Assembly (NCBI GenBank): GCA_937888595.1
Contig: CALARK010000022.1
Location: 515,276 to 579,275, forward strand
Reading direction: 5' to 3'
Length of the DNA: 64,000 bases
DNA from: an uncultured Sterolibacteriaceae bacterium
GTDB lineage: Bacteria; Pseudomonadota; Gammaproteobacteria; Burkholderiales; Rhodocyclaceae
Shown here: positions 46,476 through 57,464 of the stretch, in pieces
Layout of the letters: every line of letters begins with the position of its first letter
How positions within the stretch are numbered: the stretch's first letter is position 1
Translations under genes and position numbers: made by a program
The notes under the pieces: model-generated
Database searches by the model: none
Told to the model about the DNA's origin: nothing
What the model saw: only the letters and a program-made list of their open reading frames with translations

Positions 46476-47822
46476 CTACTCGAAGTCTTCGGCGGTGCTG
46501 CTGTCCATGCGGGTATGGAATCGTTCGGCCATCTCCTTCTCGAAGAAGAACTGGTCGTCACCGAAGGCCGGCTTCAGGTCATCGAGCCAGATTGCCTGCG
46601 GGTCGTATTCGGCGAAGAAGGGACGGTGCACCCAATCCGGATCGCGCCCCTGCAGGAAGCGCATCGTAATCACTTTCTTCCCGCCGGCATCTCCGACGCC
46701 GAGCACCTGGATCTTGCCGGGCGTGGCCGACATGCTCGGCCCGCGTACGGTGCGCGACAGGCCGCTGACGCGCTGGTAGGCCTGGCGGAAAATTTCCCAG
46801 GCTTCGACCAGCGGCACGCTGAAGTAGTCGCGCGGGCCGGTGTCGCGTGCCAAGAACATGTAGTAGGGCACGCAGCCGAGGTCGACCTGTCGGTCCCACA
46901 TCTGCGCCCAGACGGCGGGGTCGTCGTTGATGTGCCGCAGGATCGGGGACTGGGTGCGGATGACCGCGCCGGTGGCGCGGACGGCGGCGATCGCCTGCGC
47001 GACGGCCGGCGGCTCGAGTTCGCGCGCATGGTTGATGTGGGCCATGATCGCCAGATGTTTGCCGGCGGCCGTGATGCGGCGGAACAGGTCGAGCAGTTCG
47101 GCGCTGTCCTTGTCGTCAATGAACCGGTAGGGCCAGTAGGTCAGCGCCTTGGTGCCGATGCGGATGCGGCGGATGTTCGGCAGGTCGGCCGACAGCAGGG
47201 CGTCGATGTAGGGGGCCAGGTTCTTCGCCGCCATCACCATCGGGTCGCCGCCGGTGAACAGGATATCGCTGACGTCCGGATGCGCCTTCAGGTAGGCGAC
47301 CAGGCTGTCGATCTCGCGGCTGGCGAACTTGAACTCCGACATGCCGACGAACTGCGGCCAGCGGAAGCAGAAGGTGCAGTAGGCGTGGCAGGTCTGTCCC
47401 TGGCTCGGGAAGAACAGGACCGTCTCGCGGTACTTGTGCTGCATGCCCGGTAGCGGCATGCCCTCGAGCATGGGGACGTTATGTTCCAACTGCCCGGCCG
47501 GGTGCGGATTGAGCTGCAGGCGGATGCGGTCGGCCGCCGCCTTGATCGTCGCCTTGTCGGCGCCGCTCGCCAGCAGGCCGGCCATCTCGTCGTAGTGCTC
47601 CGCCCGCAGCATCTCGCGGCGCGGGAAGGTCAAGGTGAAGATCGGGTCGTCGGGCGCCATGTCCCAGTCGATCAGTTCGTCGACGACGAAATTGTTGGCC
47701 TTGAACGGCAGCACATGGCCCACCACCTCGATGTCGGTCTTCAGGCTTTCCGGCAGCTGCGCCATTTGCGGAATGTCGCGGAAGTTCTGCAGCAGGTAGG
47801 TCCGGTAGTTGCGTTCACCCAT
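46476..47822 (-). CDS. KamA-family radical SAM protein (lysine 2,3-aminomutase-like)
   Basis: A 448-residue radical SAM/PLP protein. The cluster motif CxxxCxxC is in CHAYCTFCF, the SAM glycine motif is FTGGDPM, and a probable PLP lysine is in SATPGKIQV. It is longer than EpmB and close to clostridial KamA in size. The substrate may be lysine or another amino acid. It is divergent from a MarR gene, and a repeated site lies between them. Confidence 0.85.
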   Translation of the reverse strand: MGERNYRTYLLQNFRDIPQMAQLPESLKTDIEVVGHVLPFKANNFVVDELIDWDMAPDDPIFTLTFPRREMLRAEHYDEMAGLLASGADKATIKAAADRIRLQLNPHPAGQLEHNVPMLEGMPLPGMQHKYRETVLFFPSQGQTCHAYCTFCFRWPQFVGMSEFKFASREIDSLVAYLKAHPDVSDILFTGGDPMVMAAKNLAPYIDALLSADLPNIRRIRIGTKALTYWPYRFIDDKDSAELLDLFRRITAAGKHLAIMAHINHARELEPPAVAQAIAAVRATGAVIRTQSPILRHINDDPAVWAQMWDRQVDLGCVPYYMFLARDTGPRDYFSVPLVEAWEIFRQAYQRVSGLSRTVRGPSMSATPGKIQVLGVGDAGGKKVITMRFLQGRDPDWVHRPFFAEYDPQAIWLDDLKPAFGDDQFFFEKEMAERFHTRMDSSTAEDFE

Positions 47823-47852
47823 GGATCTCTCCTGTTGTGTTGGATAATTTGC

Positions 47853-47886
47853 AGCGGCATATGGCTAGGGCTAGCGGCATATGGCT
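47853..47886. promoter_or_regulatory. Tandem direct repeat in the KamA-like/MarR divergent promoter
   Basis: Two identical 14-base copies (AGCGGCATATGGCT) start 20 bases apart, at 47853 and 47873, so they face the same side of the helix. They flank CTAGGGCTAG. A regulator binding site, probably for the adjacent MarR protein. Confidence 0.6.
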
Positions 47887-47936
47887 GCCTTGTTATTATA
47901 CAAAACAGTTTTAGGTAAAAATTAATCGGAGCGGAC

Positions 47937-48410
47937 ATGAAGCAGCGGCAAACCCGGCTGGCAGAAGAAACATTTGGCGACGTATTGCGGCTATTCCGCG
48001 TCGTTCAGGCGAACATGCAGTCGCTGGAGAAGCAGAGCGGCCTGTCCGGCGCCCAGCTATGGGCGTTGTGGCAGCTCTCGGTGATGCCGGGGATGAAGGT
48101 GTCGCACCTGGCCGAGGCCCTGTTTATCCACATGTCGACGGCCAGCAACCTGCTCGACAAGCTCGAAAAGAAAGGTTACCTGCACCGCAGCCGCAGTCCG
48201 GCCGACAGCCGCGTGGTGTTCCTGCACCTGACGCCGGAAGGCGAGGAGGTGGTGCGCAAGCTGCCGGGGCCGTTGCAGGGCAAGCTGCGCAATGCCTTGC
48301 AGCAGATGCCGGCGGCGAAGCTGGACGAACTGCGCAACGGCATCGTCGCCCTGCTGGCCCAGATGGAAGGGCGGACCGAGCCCATCGCCGGCGAGAACGG
48401 TGCCGGATAA
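47937..48410 (+). CDS. MarR-family transcriptional regulator
   Basis: A 157-residue MarR protein with the winged helix MKVSHLAEALFIHMSTASNLLDKLEKKGYL and wing RSPADSRVVFLHLT. It is divergent from the KamA-like gene. GGAG precedes the ATG. The candidate target is the shared promoter carrying two direct repeats; the ligand is unknown. Confidence 0.9.
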   Translation: MKQRQTRLAEETFGDVLRLFRVVQANMQSLEKQSGLSGAQLWALWQLSVMPGMKVSHLAEALFIHMSTASNLLDKLEKKGYLHRSRSPADSRVVFLHLTPEGEEVVRKLPGPLQGKLRNALQQMPAAKLDELRNGIVALLAQMEGRTEPIAGENGAG

Positions 48411-48433
48411 GCGTCGGGTAAGCGCCGGGGAGG

Positions 48434-48457
48434 AAAAGTCGGCGCCGGCGGGACGGC
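48434..48457 (+). repeat. Dispersed 24-bp repeat, possible glgB terminator
   Basis: One mismatch to consensus. Flanking GGCGCC pairs form a stem followed by four U's on the minus strand, 19 bases past the glgB stop. Confidence 0.9.
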
Positions 48458-48475
48458 GCCGCACCAACTGGCCGG

Positions 48476-50389
<1,914 letters not shown>

Positions 50390-50432
50390 GATGGTCGATT
50401 GTACTGCGCCCCCTCCAGCCGGGGCCGCCGGT

Positions 50433-52790
50433 TCACGTCAGGTCGGCGGGTGCCGCACAGCCGTGGAAATTCATGCCGTTGCGGCCGGTCGACTTCACGT
50501 GGTACATGGCCGCATCGGCCTGCCTCAGGATCGTGTCGACATCCTCATCGTCCCGGAACAGGGTCGCGCCGATGCTCGGCGTGTTGTCATGGAACTGGTC
50601 GCCAAGGCGATAGGGTCGGTTGAGTGCGTCCAGGATCTTCTCGCCGGCAAACCGGACCTGCATCATGCTGTCCCGTTCCGTCTCGGAAAGGCCGTTCAGC
50701 ATGACCACGAACTCGTCGCCACCGAGACGGGCCACGGTGTCCTCCTCGCGCGTGCATTCGTCGAGACGGCGGGCGACCTCGACCAGCAACTGGTCGCCGG
50801 CCTCGTGCCCGAACGTGTCGTTGACGTGCTTGAACTTGTCGAGGTCGATGAACAGCAGGGCGCCATGCTTGCGGCTGCGCCGCGCTGCTGCGATCGCCTG
50901 CCGCAGGCGGTCGATCAGCAGGCGCCGGTTCGGCAGGCCGGTCAACGCGTCGTGGAAGGCGAGATTGTTGATGCGCGCTTCGTTGCGCTCGCGTTCGGCC
51001 TCGAGCGCCTTCAGGGCGGTCAGGTCGCGGACGAAGACGAACAACTCGCCGACCGAGGGGATGATGCTGACGGTGATCTCGGCCGGCCACAGGCTGCCAT
51101 CCTTGCGGCGATGGATGGTTTCGAAGCGATCGAAGCCTTCCTGGTAGATCTTGTCGATGTGGGCAGCCGTTTCCTCCGGTTTTTCGTTTGCCTCGAGGTC
51201 GGGGATGCGCATCCCCAGCAATTCGTCGCGGTTGTAGCCGGACATGCGGCAATAGGCATCGTTGACGACGATCAGCTGTCCCTCGGGATTGGTGGCCCAG
51301 AATCCGTCCGGCGAGGCTTCGACCACGCCGCGGTAGCGTGCTTCGCGCTCCTTGAGGGCCTCCACCTGCTGCTTGCGTTCCGTGATGTCGGCCACCGTGG
51401 CGATCACATGCCTGCCGGTCGCCCGGCGCATGAGGCTGAGGCCGACTTCGACCGCGAACGTGCTGCCGTCCTTGCGCAGGCCGTAGAGATTCCTCCCTTC
51501 GCCCATCTGGCGCAGTTCGGGGTTGGCCAGGTACTGGTTGCGATACGCGGCATGCTGATGATGCAGGCTGGCCGGCAGCAATATCTCGATCTTGCGGCCG
51601 ATCAACTCCCGGCGGCCATAGCCGAACATCCTTTCGAAGTTGGCGTTGACGAGTTCGATCCAGCCATCCTCGTCCACCATGGCCATGGCGATCGGGGCGG
51701 ACTCGACCGCACTTTCGAAGCGCCGTTTCTCGCGTGCCAGCAGGCGGCTAGTGCGCGCGATCGAAAAAAGGACGAAGAACAGCAGCAAGTTGGCGACCAT
51801 GCCTGCGGTGGCGATGAGCGCCGGCTGGATGCTGTGGACGGCCGACTCGAATGCGGTGCTGCTGGTGAATCGCAATGTCCAGGTCCTGCCGGCCACCTCG
51901 ATCGGCACATCCGCTGCGAACTGGGCGCTTTTCTGCCGGACGACGTGCATGGCGGGGTCCCGGGGGGCGGTCGAACGCGTGCGCCGGGAGCAGTACATCA
52001 GGCTGTCTTCTCCGGCCTCGACGCCATCGTACAGATCGAAATGCAGTGATCCGTCACTCGGTCCGAGAATGCCGTTCATCAGGTCGCCGATGCGGAAGGG
52101 ACTGTAGATGAACGCGGAGAGTGCCGCCAGCCGCTCTTCCTGCGTCCGGGTTGGCAGGTCCTTGCGATAGATCGGCAGGTATAGCAGCGTGCCTGGCTGG
52201 ACGGCCTCGTTCGTTTCCTGGACGAGCGTGACGCGTCCCGACATGGCTGGGTTTCCGGTCGCGGCGGCGCGCTCCATCGCTTCCCGGCGTACCGGTTCCG
52301 ACAGCATGTCGTAGCCGAAGGCCCGCTGGTTGCGCCAGTCGAACGGTTCCAGATAAATGATGGCGCTGTATCTGTCCCGGGTGCCCGCGGGCTCGATCGC
52401 GAAGCCCGCAAAACCTTCTGCGCGGATGGATCTTTCCAGTGCTGCCTTGCCGGAGTGCGGCACCACCACGGTGTAGCCGAGCCCCTGGATGCCAGGGTAG
52501 GTGGTTTTCAGTTGCAGGCTGTCGACGAAAAATCGCCACTCGTCCCGTGAGACATGTTCGCTGCTGCCAATCAGCCCGGCGCCGGCCCGCAGGATCGATG
52601 CGTAGGCCGCCATGCGCTCCTCGATGCTGTGCTGCGCCAGTTGCACGGCTGCATTGAAGCGCTCGGTGGCGTCCTTCTGGATATAGCGATGCGCAACGAT
52701 CCACGCCAGCAGGGTCATGGCCAGGGATAGTGCGAGGACGATCCATGCCGTCGCCTTGTGGTGCAACAGCCGCTCGATGCGTTTTTTCAT
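50433..52790 (-). CDS. CHASE-PAS-PAS-GGDEF diguanylate cyclase
   Basis: A 785-residue membrane sensor. TM1 is about 14-36, a periplasmic CHASE domain about 75-290 (GIQGLGYTVVVP, YDMLSEPVRREAM), TM2 about 325-345, then two PAS domains (about 365-480 and 485-600) and a C-terminal GGDEF domain with an intact LGGDEF. There is no EAL domain. It should make c-di-GMP in response to an external small molecule; the ligand is unknown. Confidence 0.92.
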   Translation of the reverse strand: MKKRIERLLHHKATAWIVLALSLAMTLLAWIVAHRYIQKDATERFNAAVQLAQHSIEERMAAYASILRAGAGLIGSSEHVSRDEWRFFVDSLQLKTTYPGIQGLGYTVVVPHSGKAALERSIRAEGFAGFAIEPAGTRDRYSAIIYLEPFDWRNQRAFGYDMLSEPVRREAMERAAATGNPAMSGRVTLVQETNEAVQPGTLLYLPIYRKDLPTRTQEERLAALSAFIYSPFRIGDLMNGILGPSDGSLHFDLYDGVEAGEDSLMYCSRRTRSTAPRDPAMHVVRQKSAQFAADVPIEVAGRTWTLRFTSSTAFESAVHSIQPALIATAGMVANLLLFFVLFSIARTSRLLAREKRRFESAVESAPIAMAMVDEDGWIELVNANFERMFGYGRRELIGRKIEILLPASLHHQHAAYRNQYLANPELRQMGEGRNLYGLRKDGSTFAVEVGLSLMRRATGRHVIATVADITERKQQVEALKEREARYRGVVEASPDGFWATNPEGQLIVVNDAYCRMSGYNRDELLGMRIPDLEANEKPEETAAHIDKIYQEGFDRFETIHRRKDGSLWPAEITVSIIPSVGELFVFVRDLTALKALEAERERNEARINNLAFHDALTGLPNRRLLIDRLRQAIAAARRSRKHGALLFIDLDKFKHVNDTFGHEAGDQLLVEVARRLDECTREEDTVARLGGDEFVVMLNGLSETERDSMMQVRFAGEKILDALNRPYRLGDQFHDNTPSIGATLFRDDEDVDTILRQADAAMYHVKSTGRNGMNFHGCAAPADLT

Positions 52791-52912
52791 CTCGTGCCCG
52801 AGGTATCGAGCATCAATTATGTCATCTTGCCCCGCATGGGTTGCATCGAGCTACCTTCGATGTGGCAGCGGACGGGGCGGTGGCGGCCGGCCCGTCCGCT
52901 TGCCGCGCCTGC

Positions 52913-53599
52913 TCAATCGTTTCCGCCCATGAAGCCGAGCAGTTGCAGCAGGCTGGTGAAGAGGTTGAAGATCGAGACGAACAGCGTCACTGTCGCCAGC
53001 ACATAGTTGGTTTCCCCGCCGTGGATGATGTTGCCCGTTTCATAAAGGATCAGGCCCGACATCAGCAGCACGAAGGCGGCCGAGACGGTCAGCGACAGCG
53101 CCGGGATCTCGAAGAAGATCGCCGCCAGGCCGGCGATGAACGCGAGCAGGATGCCGACCATCAGGAAGCCGCCCATGAAGCTGAAGTCCTTCTTCGTGGT
53201 CAGTGCGTAGGCGGAAAGGCCGACGAAGATGACCGCGGTGGCTCCCATCGCCTGCATGACGATTTCTCCGCCATTGGGCAGGCCGAGGTAGCGGTTGATG
53301 ATCGGGCCCAGGGTGTAGCCCATGAAGCCGGTCAGCCCGAAGACGGCGAGGATGCCCCAGCCGCTGTCCTTGAGCTTGTGTACTGCGAACAGCAGGCCGA
53401 AGAAGCCGCCGAGCGTCAGCAGGATGCCGGGATGGGGCAACTTGAGCGCCGCCGATACGCCGGCCGTCACGGCGGCGAAGGCGAGGGTCAGCGACAGCAG
53501 CAGATAGGTGTTGCGGATCACCTTGTTGGTGGCGAGGACGGATTCGACGCCACCATGCGGCAGGGCGATCGCCCGGGCGCGGGGAAAGTGATTGTTCAT
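52913..53599 (-). CDS. Bax inhibitor-1 / YccA family membrane protein
   Basis: A 228-residue protein with seven hydrophobic helices, typical of the TMBIM/Bax1-I family (VIRNTYLLLSLTLAFAAVTA at the start, ETGNIIHGGETNYVLATV near the end). YccA modulates FtsH; ftsH also begins in this window, but 10 kb away. The repeat between this gene and the stress-protein gene reads against transcription. Confidence 0.9.
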   Translation of the reverse strand: MNNHFPRARAIALPHGGVESVLATNKVIRNTYLLLSLTLAFAAVTAGVSAALKLPHPGILLTLGGFFGLLFAVHKLKDSGWGILAVFGLTGFMGYTLGPIINRYLGLPNGGEIVMQAMGATAVIFVGLSAYALTTKKDFSFMGGFLMVGILLAFIAGLAAIFFEIPALSLTVSAAFVLLMSGLILYETGNIIHGGETNYVLATVTLFVSIFNLFTSLLQLLGFMGGND

Positions 53600-53624
53600 C
53601 GGGGTCTCCTTTCGGGTTGGGAAG

Positions 53625-53648
53625 AAAAGTCGGTGCTGGCGGGACGGT
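53625..53648 (+). repeat. Dispersed 24-bp repeat, intergenic
   Basis: Two mismatches to consensus, between the usp and Bax1-type genes. Confidence 0.85.
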
Positions 53649-53653
53649 GCATC

Positions 53654-54160
53654 TCAGGGCACCACCAGTACGGGTAGCGGGGATAGGTGCATCACCTTGT
53701 AGGCGACGGAACCGAACAACAGGCTTTCGACGGCATTCAGTCCGCGGCTGCCGATGACGATGCCGTTGACGTGCAGTCGTGCAGCCTGTGCGAGGATTTC
53801 CTCGGCCGGTTCGCCCATCGCCACATGCAGGCGCCACGGCAGTCCTCTCGCGTCGAGCAGGGCGCGCGCCCGTGCCGTTGCACCCAGTGCCCGGTGCGCG
53901 AGTTCCGTCTCGGCGGCCTCCCTGGACAGCCATGGCTGCACATGGACCAGATGCAGGGCGCAGGCGCTCATGTTGCCTGCCTGTCCGGCGACATGCCCGA
54001 CGGCACGCAGGGCGTTGTCCGAGCTATCGACCGCGACCAGCCAGGGATTGAGGTCCGCCGCCTGCAACGCCGGCGTACTCTCGAACACCAGCCTGACCAG
54101 GCGGCCGTCGTCGTCGCGTGCACTGTCGTACTGGACGGGGATCACTTGCGTCGGCTTCAT
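53654..54160 (-). CDS. Universal stress protein
   Basis: A 168-residue UspA-family protein with a nucleotide-binding pattern in IVIGSRGLNAVESLLFGSVAYKV. GAGAGGAAGC precedes ATG 54158-54160. Its start overlaps the TerC stop, so it follows the TerB-like and TerC genes in one operon. Confidence 0.88.
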   Translation of the reverse strand: MKPTQVIPVQYDSARDDDGRLVRLVFESTPALQAADLNPWLVAVDSSDNALRAVGHVAGQAGNMSACALHLVHVQPWLSREAAETELAHRALGATARARALLDARGLPWRLHVAMGEPAEEILAQAARLHVNGIVIGSRGLNAVESLLFGSVAYKVMHLSPLPVLVVP

Positions 54161-55143
54161 GCTTCCTCTCCTGCGGCAACGGGCTTTCTTTTCGACAGTA
54201 CCAGGCTGGCCACGACCGAGACGAGAATGATGCTGGCGACGATCGACAGCGACCACTGGATCGGCACGTGGAACCAGGGCATCGCCAGCATCTTGCCGCC
54301 GATGAAGACGAGCACGATGGCGAGGCCGTACTTGAGCAGGTGGAAGCGCTCCGCCATGTCGGCGAGCAGGAAATAGAGCGCACGCAGGCCCATGATGGCG
54401 AAGATGTTCGAGGTGAACACGATGAAGGGGTCAGTGGTTACCGCGAAGATGGCGGGGATGCTGTCGACCGCGAACACCAGGTCGCTGGCCTCGATCAGCG
54501 CCAGCACGAGGAACATCGGCGTCGCCCACAGAATGCCGTTGCGGCGGACGAAGAACTTCTCGCCGTGGAACTCCGGGGTGATGCGCAGATGCCCGCGCAG
54601 CCAGCGCAGCAGCGGGTTCTTCTCGAGGTCGGGTTCGGCCTCGGCGAAGATCAGCATCTTGATGCCGGTGACCACGAGGAAGGCGCCAAACACGTAGAGG
54701 ATCCAGGCGAACTGCTGCACCAGCCAGACGCCTGCGAAGATCATCCCGGCGCGCATGACGATGGCCCCGAGCACGCCGTAGAGCAGCACGCGGCGCTGCA
54801 TCTCGGGCGGCACCGCGAAGTAGGTGAAGATCATGACGAAGACGAACATGTTGTCGACCGACAGCGATTGCTCGATCAGGTAGCCGGCGATGAACTCGAG
54901 GGTCTTCGTGCGCGCCACCTCGGCACCCTGGGTATCGTTCAGGTACCACCAGAGCAGGCCGGCAAAGCTGAACGCCAGGACGACCCAGGCGGCGACCCAG
55001 GCGGCAGCCTCGCGCACATGGACGCGGTGCACCTTGCGGCCGCCGAAGACGAAGAGGTCCAGCGCCAGCATGATCAGCACGAAGGCGATGAAGCCGGTCC
55101 ACATCGGGCCGGTGGCGAAGCTGATGGCGGCGGCGTCGTTCAT
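54157..55143 (-). CDS. TerC/Alx-family membrane protein
   Basis: A 328-residue protein with about nine membrane helices and the family motifs EQSLSVDNMFVFVMIF and EASDLVFAVDSIPAIFAVT. Some members act in manganese or metal export (Alx, MeeF) and secretion-linked metalation. No yybP-ykoY riboswitch lies upstream because it directly follows the TerB-like gene. Confidence 0.92.
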   Translation of the reverse strand: MNDAAAISFATGPMWTGFIAFVLIMLALDLFVFGGRKVHRVHVREAAAWVAAWVVLAFSFAGLLWWYLNDTQGAEVARTKTLEFIAGYLIEQSLSVDNMFVFVMIFTYFAVPPEMQRRVLLYGVLGAIVMRAGMIFAGVWLVQQFAWILYVFGAFLVVTGIKMLIFAEAEPDLEKNPLLRWLRGHLRITPEFHGEKFFVRRNGILWATPMFLVLALIEASDLVFAVDSIPAIFAVTTDPFIVFTSNIFAIMGLRALYFLLADMAERFHLLKYGLAIVLVFIGGKMLAMPWFHVPIQWSLSIVASIILVSVVASLVLSKRKPVAAGEEA

Positions 55144-55152
55144 GGGGCGTCC

Positions 55153-56088
55153 TCAGGCGCGCATCAGCGCCATGACCTGGCCGGCGTCGAGCGACGCGGC
55201 CTTTTGCCGGATCTGCGGCAGGTACTCCGTCTGCAACTGCTTGGCCGGGCCCAGCATGTCCTGGAAGGTCTCACGCAGCAGGGCGGTACTCATCGTCCGT
55301 CCTCCGGCGTAGTAACGACGGGCGACCTCGCCCAGCGCATAGGTGGTGGCGAAGGAGAAAGCCATGCCGGTCGCCGCGCTGCCGGCCTTGCCGAAGGCCT
55401 TGCCCGCCGCCTGGCCCAGCAGGCCGCCGAGCAGCTTGCGGCCGAATTGCTCGAGGTATTGCGAGGTCAGCCCGACGCCGGCAGCGGCGATGAATTCCTT
55501 GATATGGCCCTGATCGAGCGATACGCCATGCGATTTGCCGATGCCATAGACCATCTTGATCTGCAGCGGGATGATTGCCATCGACGCCCAGGATTGCGGC
55601 AGCAGTTCCAGCGCCCCGGCCAGCAGCGCGTAATTGAGGATCGACGGGTCCTGGTCGGCAGCGGCAGCGGGTGCGATCGCCACGCCGGCTGGTGTGGGGG
55701 CGAGCGCAGTCTGGCCGACGAAAGCATCCACCGACGCCTCGATCTGCTCGGCATCGCCGGCCGGCAGGGCGAGCATGCGTTTCAGTTCGTCAAGAAAACG
55801 CCGTTCGCTCTCGGCGAGGCGACCGTCGGCCTCGCAAACGCAGAGGGCCATCTCGTAGGCGAACTGGCGCTGGCCGGTGTCGCTCAGCTGTGCAGTGGCT
55901 GCGGATAGCGGCAGGCGCTTGAGCAGCACATCCTGGTAGAGGCGCGGCAGGTCCGGGGCATCGTTCTCGTTCGCCAGATTGTCGGCGACGCGGCGCACCT
56001 CCTCGCGCTCGCGCTCGTCCTTCGCTCCATCGGCGAAGGCCGCATGGATGGCGATGGCGAGGATAGCCTGTCGTTCTTCGCGGTTCAT
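55153..56088 (-). CDS. TerB-like / DUF697-like protein
   Basis: A 311-residue protein. The N-terminal ~130 residues resemble the TerB/DjlA-type helical acidic domain (AIAIHAAFADGAKDEREREEV, CVCEADGRLAESERRFLDEL). The C-terminal half is hydrophobic and glycine-rich, like DUF697 (LLGGLLGQAAGKAFGKAGSAATGM). Its placement before TerC suggests a shared metal or envelope stress role, which is inference. Confidence 0.7.
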   Translation of the reverse strand: MNREERQAILAIAIHAAFADGAKDEREREEVRRVADNLANENDAPDLPRLYQDVLLKRLPLSAATAQLSDTGQRQFAYEMALCVCEADGRLAESERRFLDELKRMLALPAGDAEQIEASVDAFVGQTALAPTPAGVAIAPAAAADQDPSILNYALLAGALELLPQSWASMAIIPLQIKMVYGIGKSHGVSLDQGHIKEFIAAAGVGLTSQYLEQFGRKLLGGLLGQAAGKAFGKAGSAATGMAFSFATTYALGEVARRYYAGGRTMSTALLRETFQDMLGPAKQLQTEYLPQIRQKAASLDAGQVMALMRA

Positions 56089-56106
56089 GTCGTTCTTTCT
56101 GCAAGC

Positions 56107-56126
56107 GTCGGTCGCCGCGGGACGGC
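56107..56126 (+). repeat. Diverged dispersed repeat, intergenic
   Basis: Fifteen of 20 core positions match. A weak member, between the TerB-like gene and the NhaR-like gene. Confidence 0.35.
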
Positions 56127-56213
56127 CAAGTCAGGCGGACAAGTTGCCGCCCCGCGAGTGATGGATTATGGGGGTCGGCTTTGTTCGCTACAAACAGATA
56201 TTATTTGGTGATA

Positions 56214-56232
56214 TGTTCGAAAATATCGAACA
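56214..56232. promoter_or_regulatory. LysR-type operator palindrome
   Basis: A perfect inverted repeat TGTTCGA-AAATA-TCGAACA containing a T-N11-A LysR box, 43 bases before the NhaR-like start. Likely an autoregulatory site. Confidence 0.7.
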
Positions 56233-56274
56233 ATGTAAATGTCTGGGCAAAGCGACCAAGAGAAGAGGCGATCC

Positions 56275-57201
56275 ATGCTGAACTACAAGCATCTGCACTA
56301 TTTCGTCAGCGTTGCCCGGGAGGGCGGCATCATTCGGGCGGCCGAACGTCTGCATCTGGCGCCGCAGACCTTGTCGGGCCAGGTGTCGCAGTTCGAGGAA
56401 CGCCTTGGCGTAGCCCTCTTCAACCGTACCGGCCGTCGCATGGAGCTGACCCCGGCCGGCAAGCTGGCCCTGTCCTACGCCGAGGAAATCTTTCAGGCCG
56501 GCACCGAACTGGAAGACATCCTGCGCCATGGCGGTGAAGAGCGCTTCGTCACGTTTCGGGTCGGCATTGCGGATGTCGTGCCCAAGTTCGTCGCCCATCG
56601 CCTGCTCGCACCGGTACTCGAATTGCCCGAAGCGGTGCGGCTGGTGTGTCAGGAGGACCGGCTCGAACGCCTGCTGGCCGATATGGCGATCCATCGCCTC
56701 GACATGGTTCTGTCCGATCGTCCGATGCCGCCGGGAACCGAGATCAAGGGCTACAGTCATCCGCTGGGGGAGTCGGCCATCGCTTTCATGGCTTCACCCG
56801 AACTTGCCGGAAAGCTGGCGGGCGCGTTCCCAGGGAATCTGGAAGGGCAGCCGTTGCTCTTGCCCGGCAAGGACAGTGCGCTGCATGGTGCCCTGCCACG
56901 CTGGCTGGATCGACAAGGTGTGAGGATGCGGATCGTCGGCGAGTTCGACGACAGTGCCCTGATGAAGGCGTTCGGTGAGGGTGGGGCCGGGGTGTTTCCT
57001 GCGGCAACCACCAGTCTCCCGGATGTCCTGTCGCACTATCGGGTCGAGCAGGTCGGCACCACCGACGAGGTTCGCGAACGCTATTTCCTTATTTCGCCGG
57101 AACGGCGCCTGACACATCCCGCAGCGCGCACGGTCAGCGCGCATGCCCGCGCCGGCCTGTTCGCGGGACGGACGGATTCGGGCCATTCGGCGGTAGCATA
57201 A
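56275..57201 (+). CDS. LysR-family regulator, NhaR-like
   Basis: A 308-residue LTTR with N-terminal HTH (YKHLHYFVSVAREGGIIRAAERLHLAPQTLSGQVS) and effector domain. The HTH, with APQTLSGQV, and the pattern AGVFPAATT resemble NhaR, the sodium-responsive activator. AGAGG precedes ATG 56275; an ATG at 56239 is in frame. No antiporter gene is adjacent. A divergent TerB-TerC operon is a possible target. Confidence 0.88.
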   Translation: MLNYKHLHYFVSVAREGGIIRAAERLHLAPQTLSGQVSQFEERLGVALFNRTGRRMELTPAGKLALSYAEEIFQAGTELEDILRHGGEERFVTFRVGIADVVPKFVAHRLLAPVLELPEAVRLVCQEDRLERLLADMAIHRLDMVLSDRPMPPGTEIKGYSHPLGESAIAFMASPELAGKLAGAFPGNLEGQPLLLPGKDSALHGALPRWLDRQGVRMRIVGEFDDSALMKAFGEGGAGVFPAATTSLPDVLSHYRVEQVGTTDEVRERYFLISPERRLTHPAARTVSAHARAGLFAGRTDSGHSAVA

Positions 57202-57230
57202 CGTCCGTCGTTGCGCCTACACACATCATC

Positions 57231-57422
57231 ATGCTGACCGTGATCATCGCCCTCATCCTGCTGTTCGCCGCCGTCGGCGCCATTTATCTGCTCCTGAAAA
57301 GCATGGGGGAGCAGGGGATCGAAGCCGCCGCACCGGGAAGCTGCAGGAGCGGCAGATGCGGCGTGCGGCGGGCACCTGCCACCGAGCAGCGCGATGGTCC
57401 GGATTCCCCATCGGCACCCTGA
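57231..57422 (+). CDS. Small single-span membrane protein with Cys pair
   Basis: A 63-residue ORF: one hydrophobic helix (3-23) then a soluble tail with CRSGRCGVRR and a Pro/Ser-rich end. I do not recognise the family. It lies 30 bases after the LysR gene in the same direction. The CxxxxC pair could bind metal. Coding status is supported by fit in the gap only. Confidence 0.5.
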   Translation: MLTVIIALILLFAAVGAIYLLLKSMGEQGIEAAAPGSCRSGRCGVRRAPATEQRDGPDSPSAP

Positions 57423-57464
57423 TACGCCTCGCGGCGAGCGGCTCCCGGAATCCGGAGTAGGCGC

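Noticed and set aside
55144..55152. yybP-ykoY (manganese/pH) riboswitch before TerC
   Set aside because: Only nine bases separate TerC from the upstream gene, so no leader exists there.
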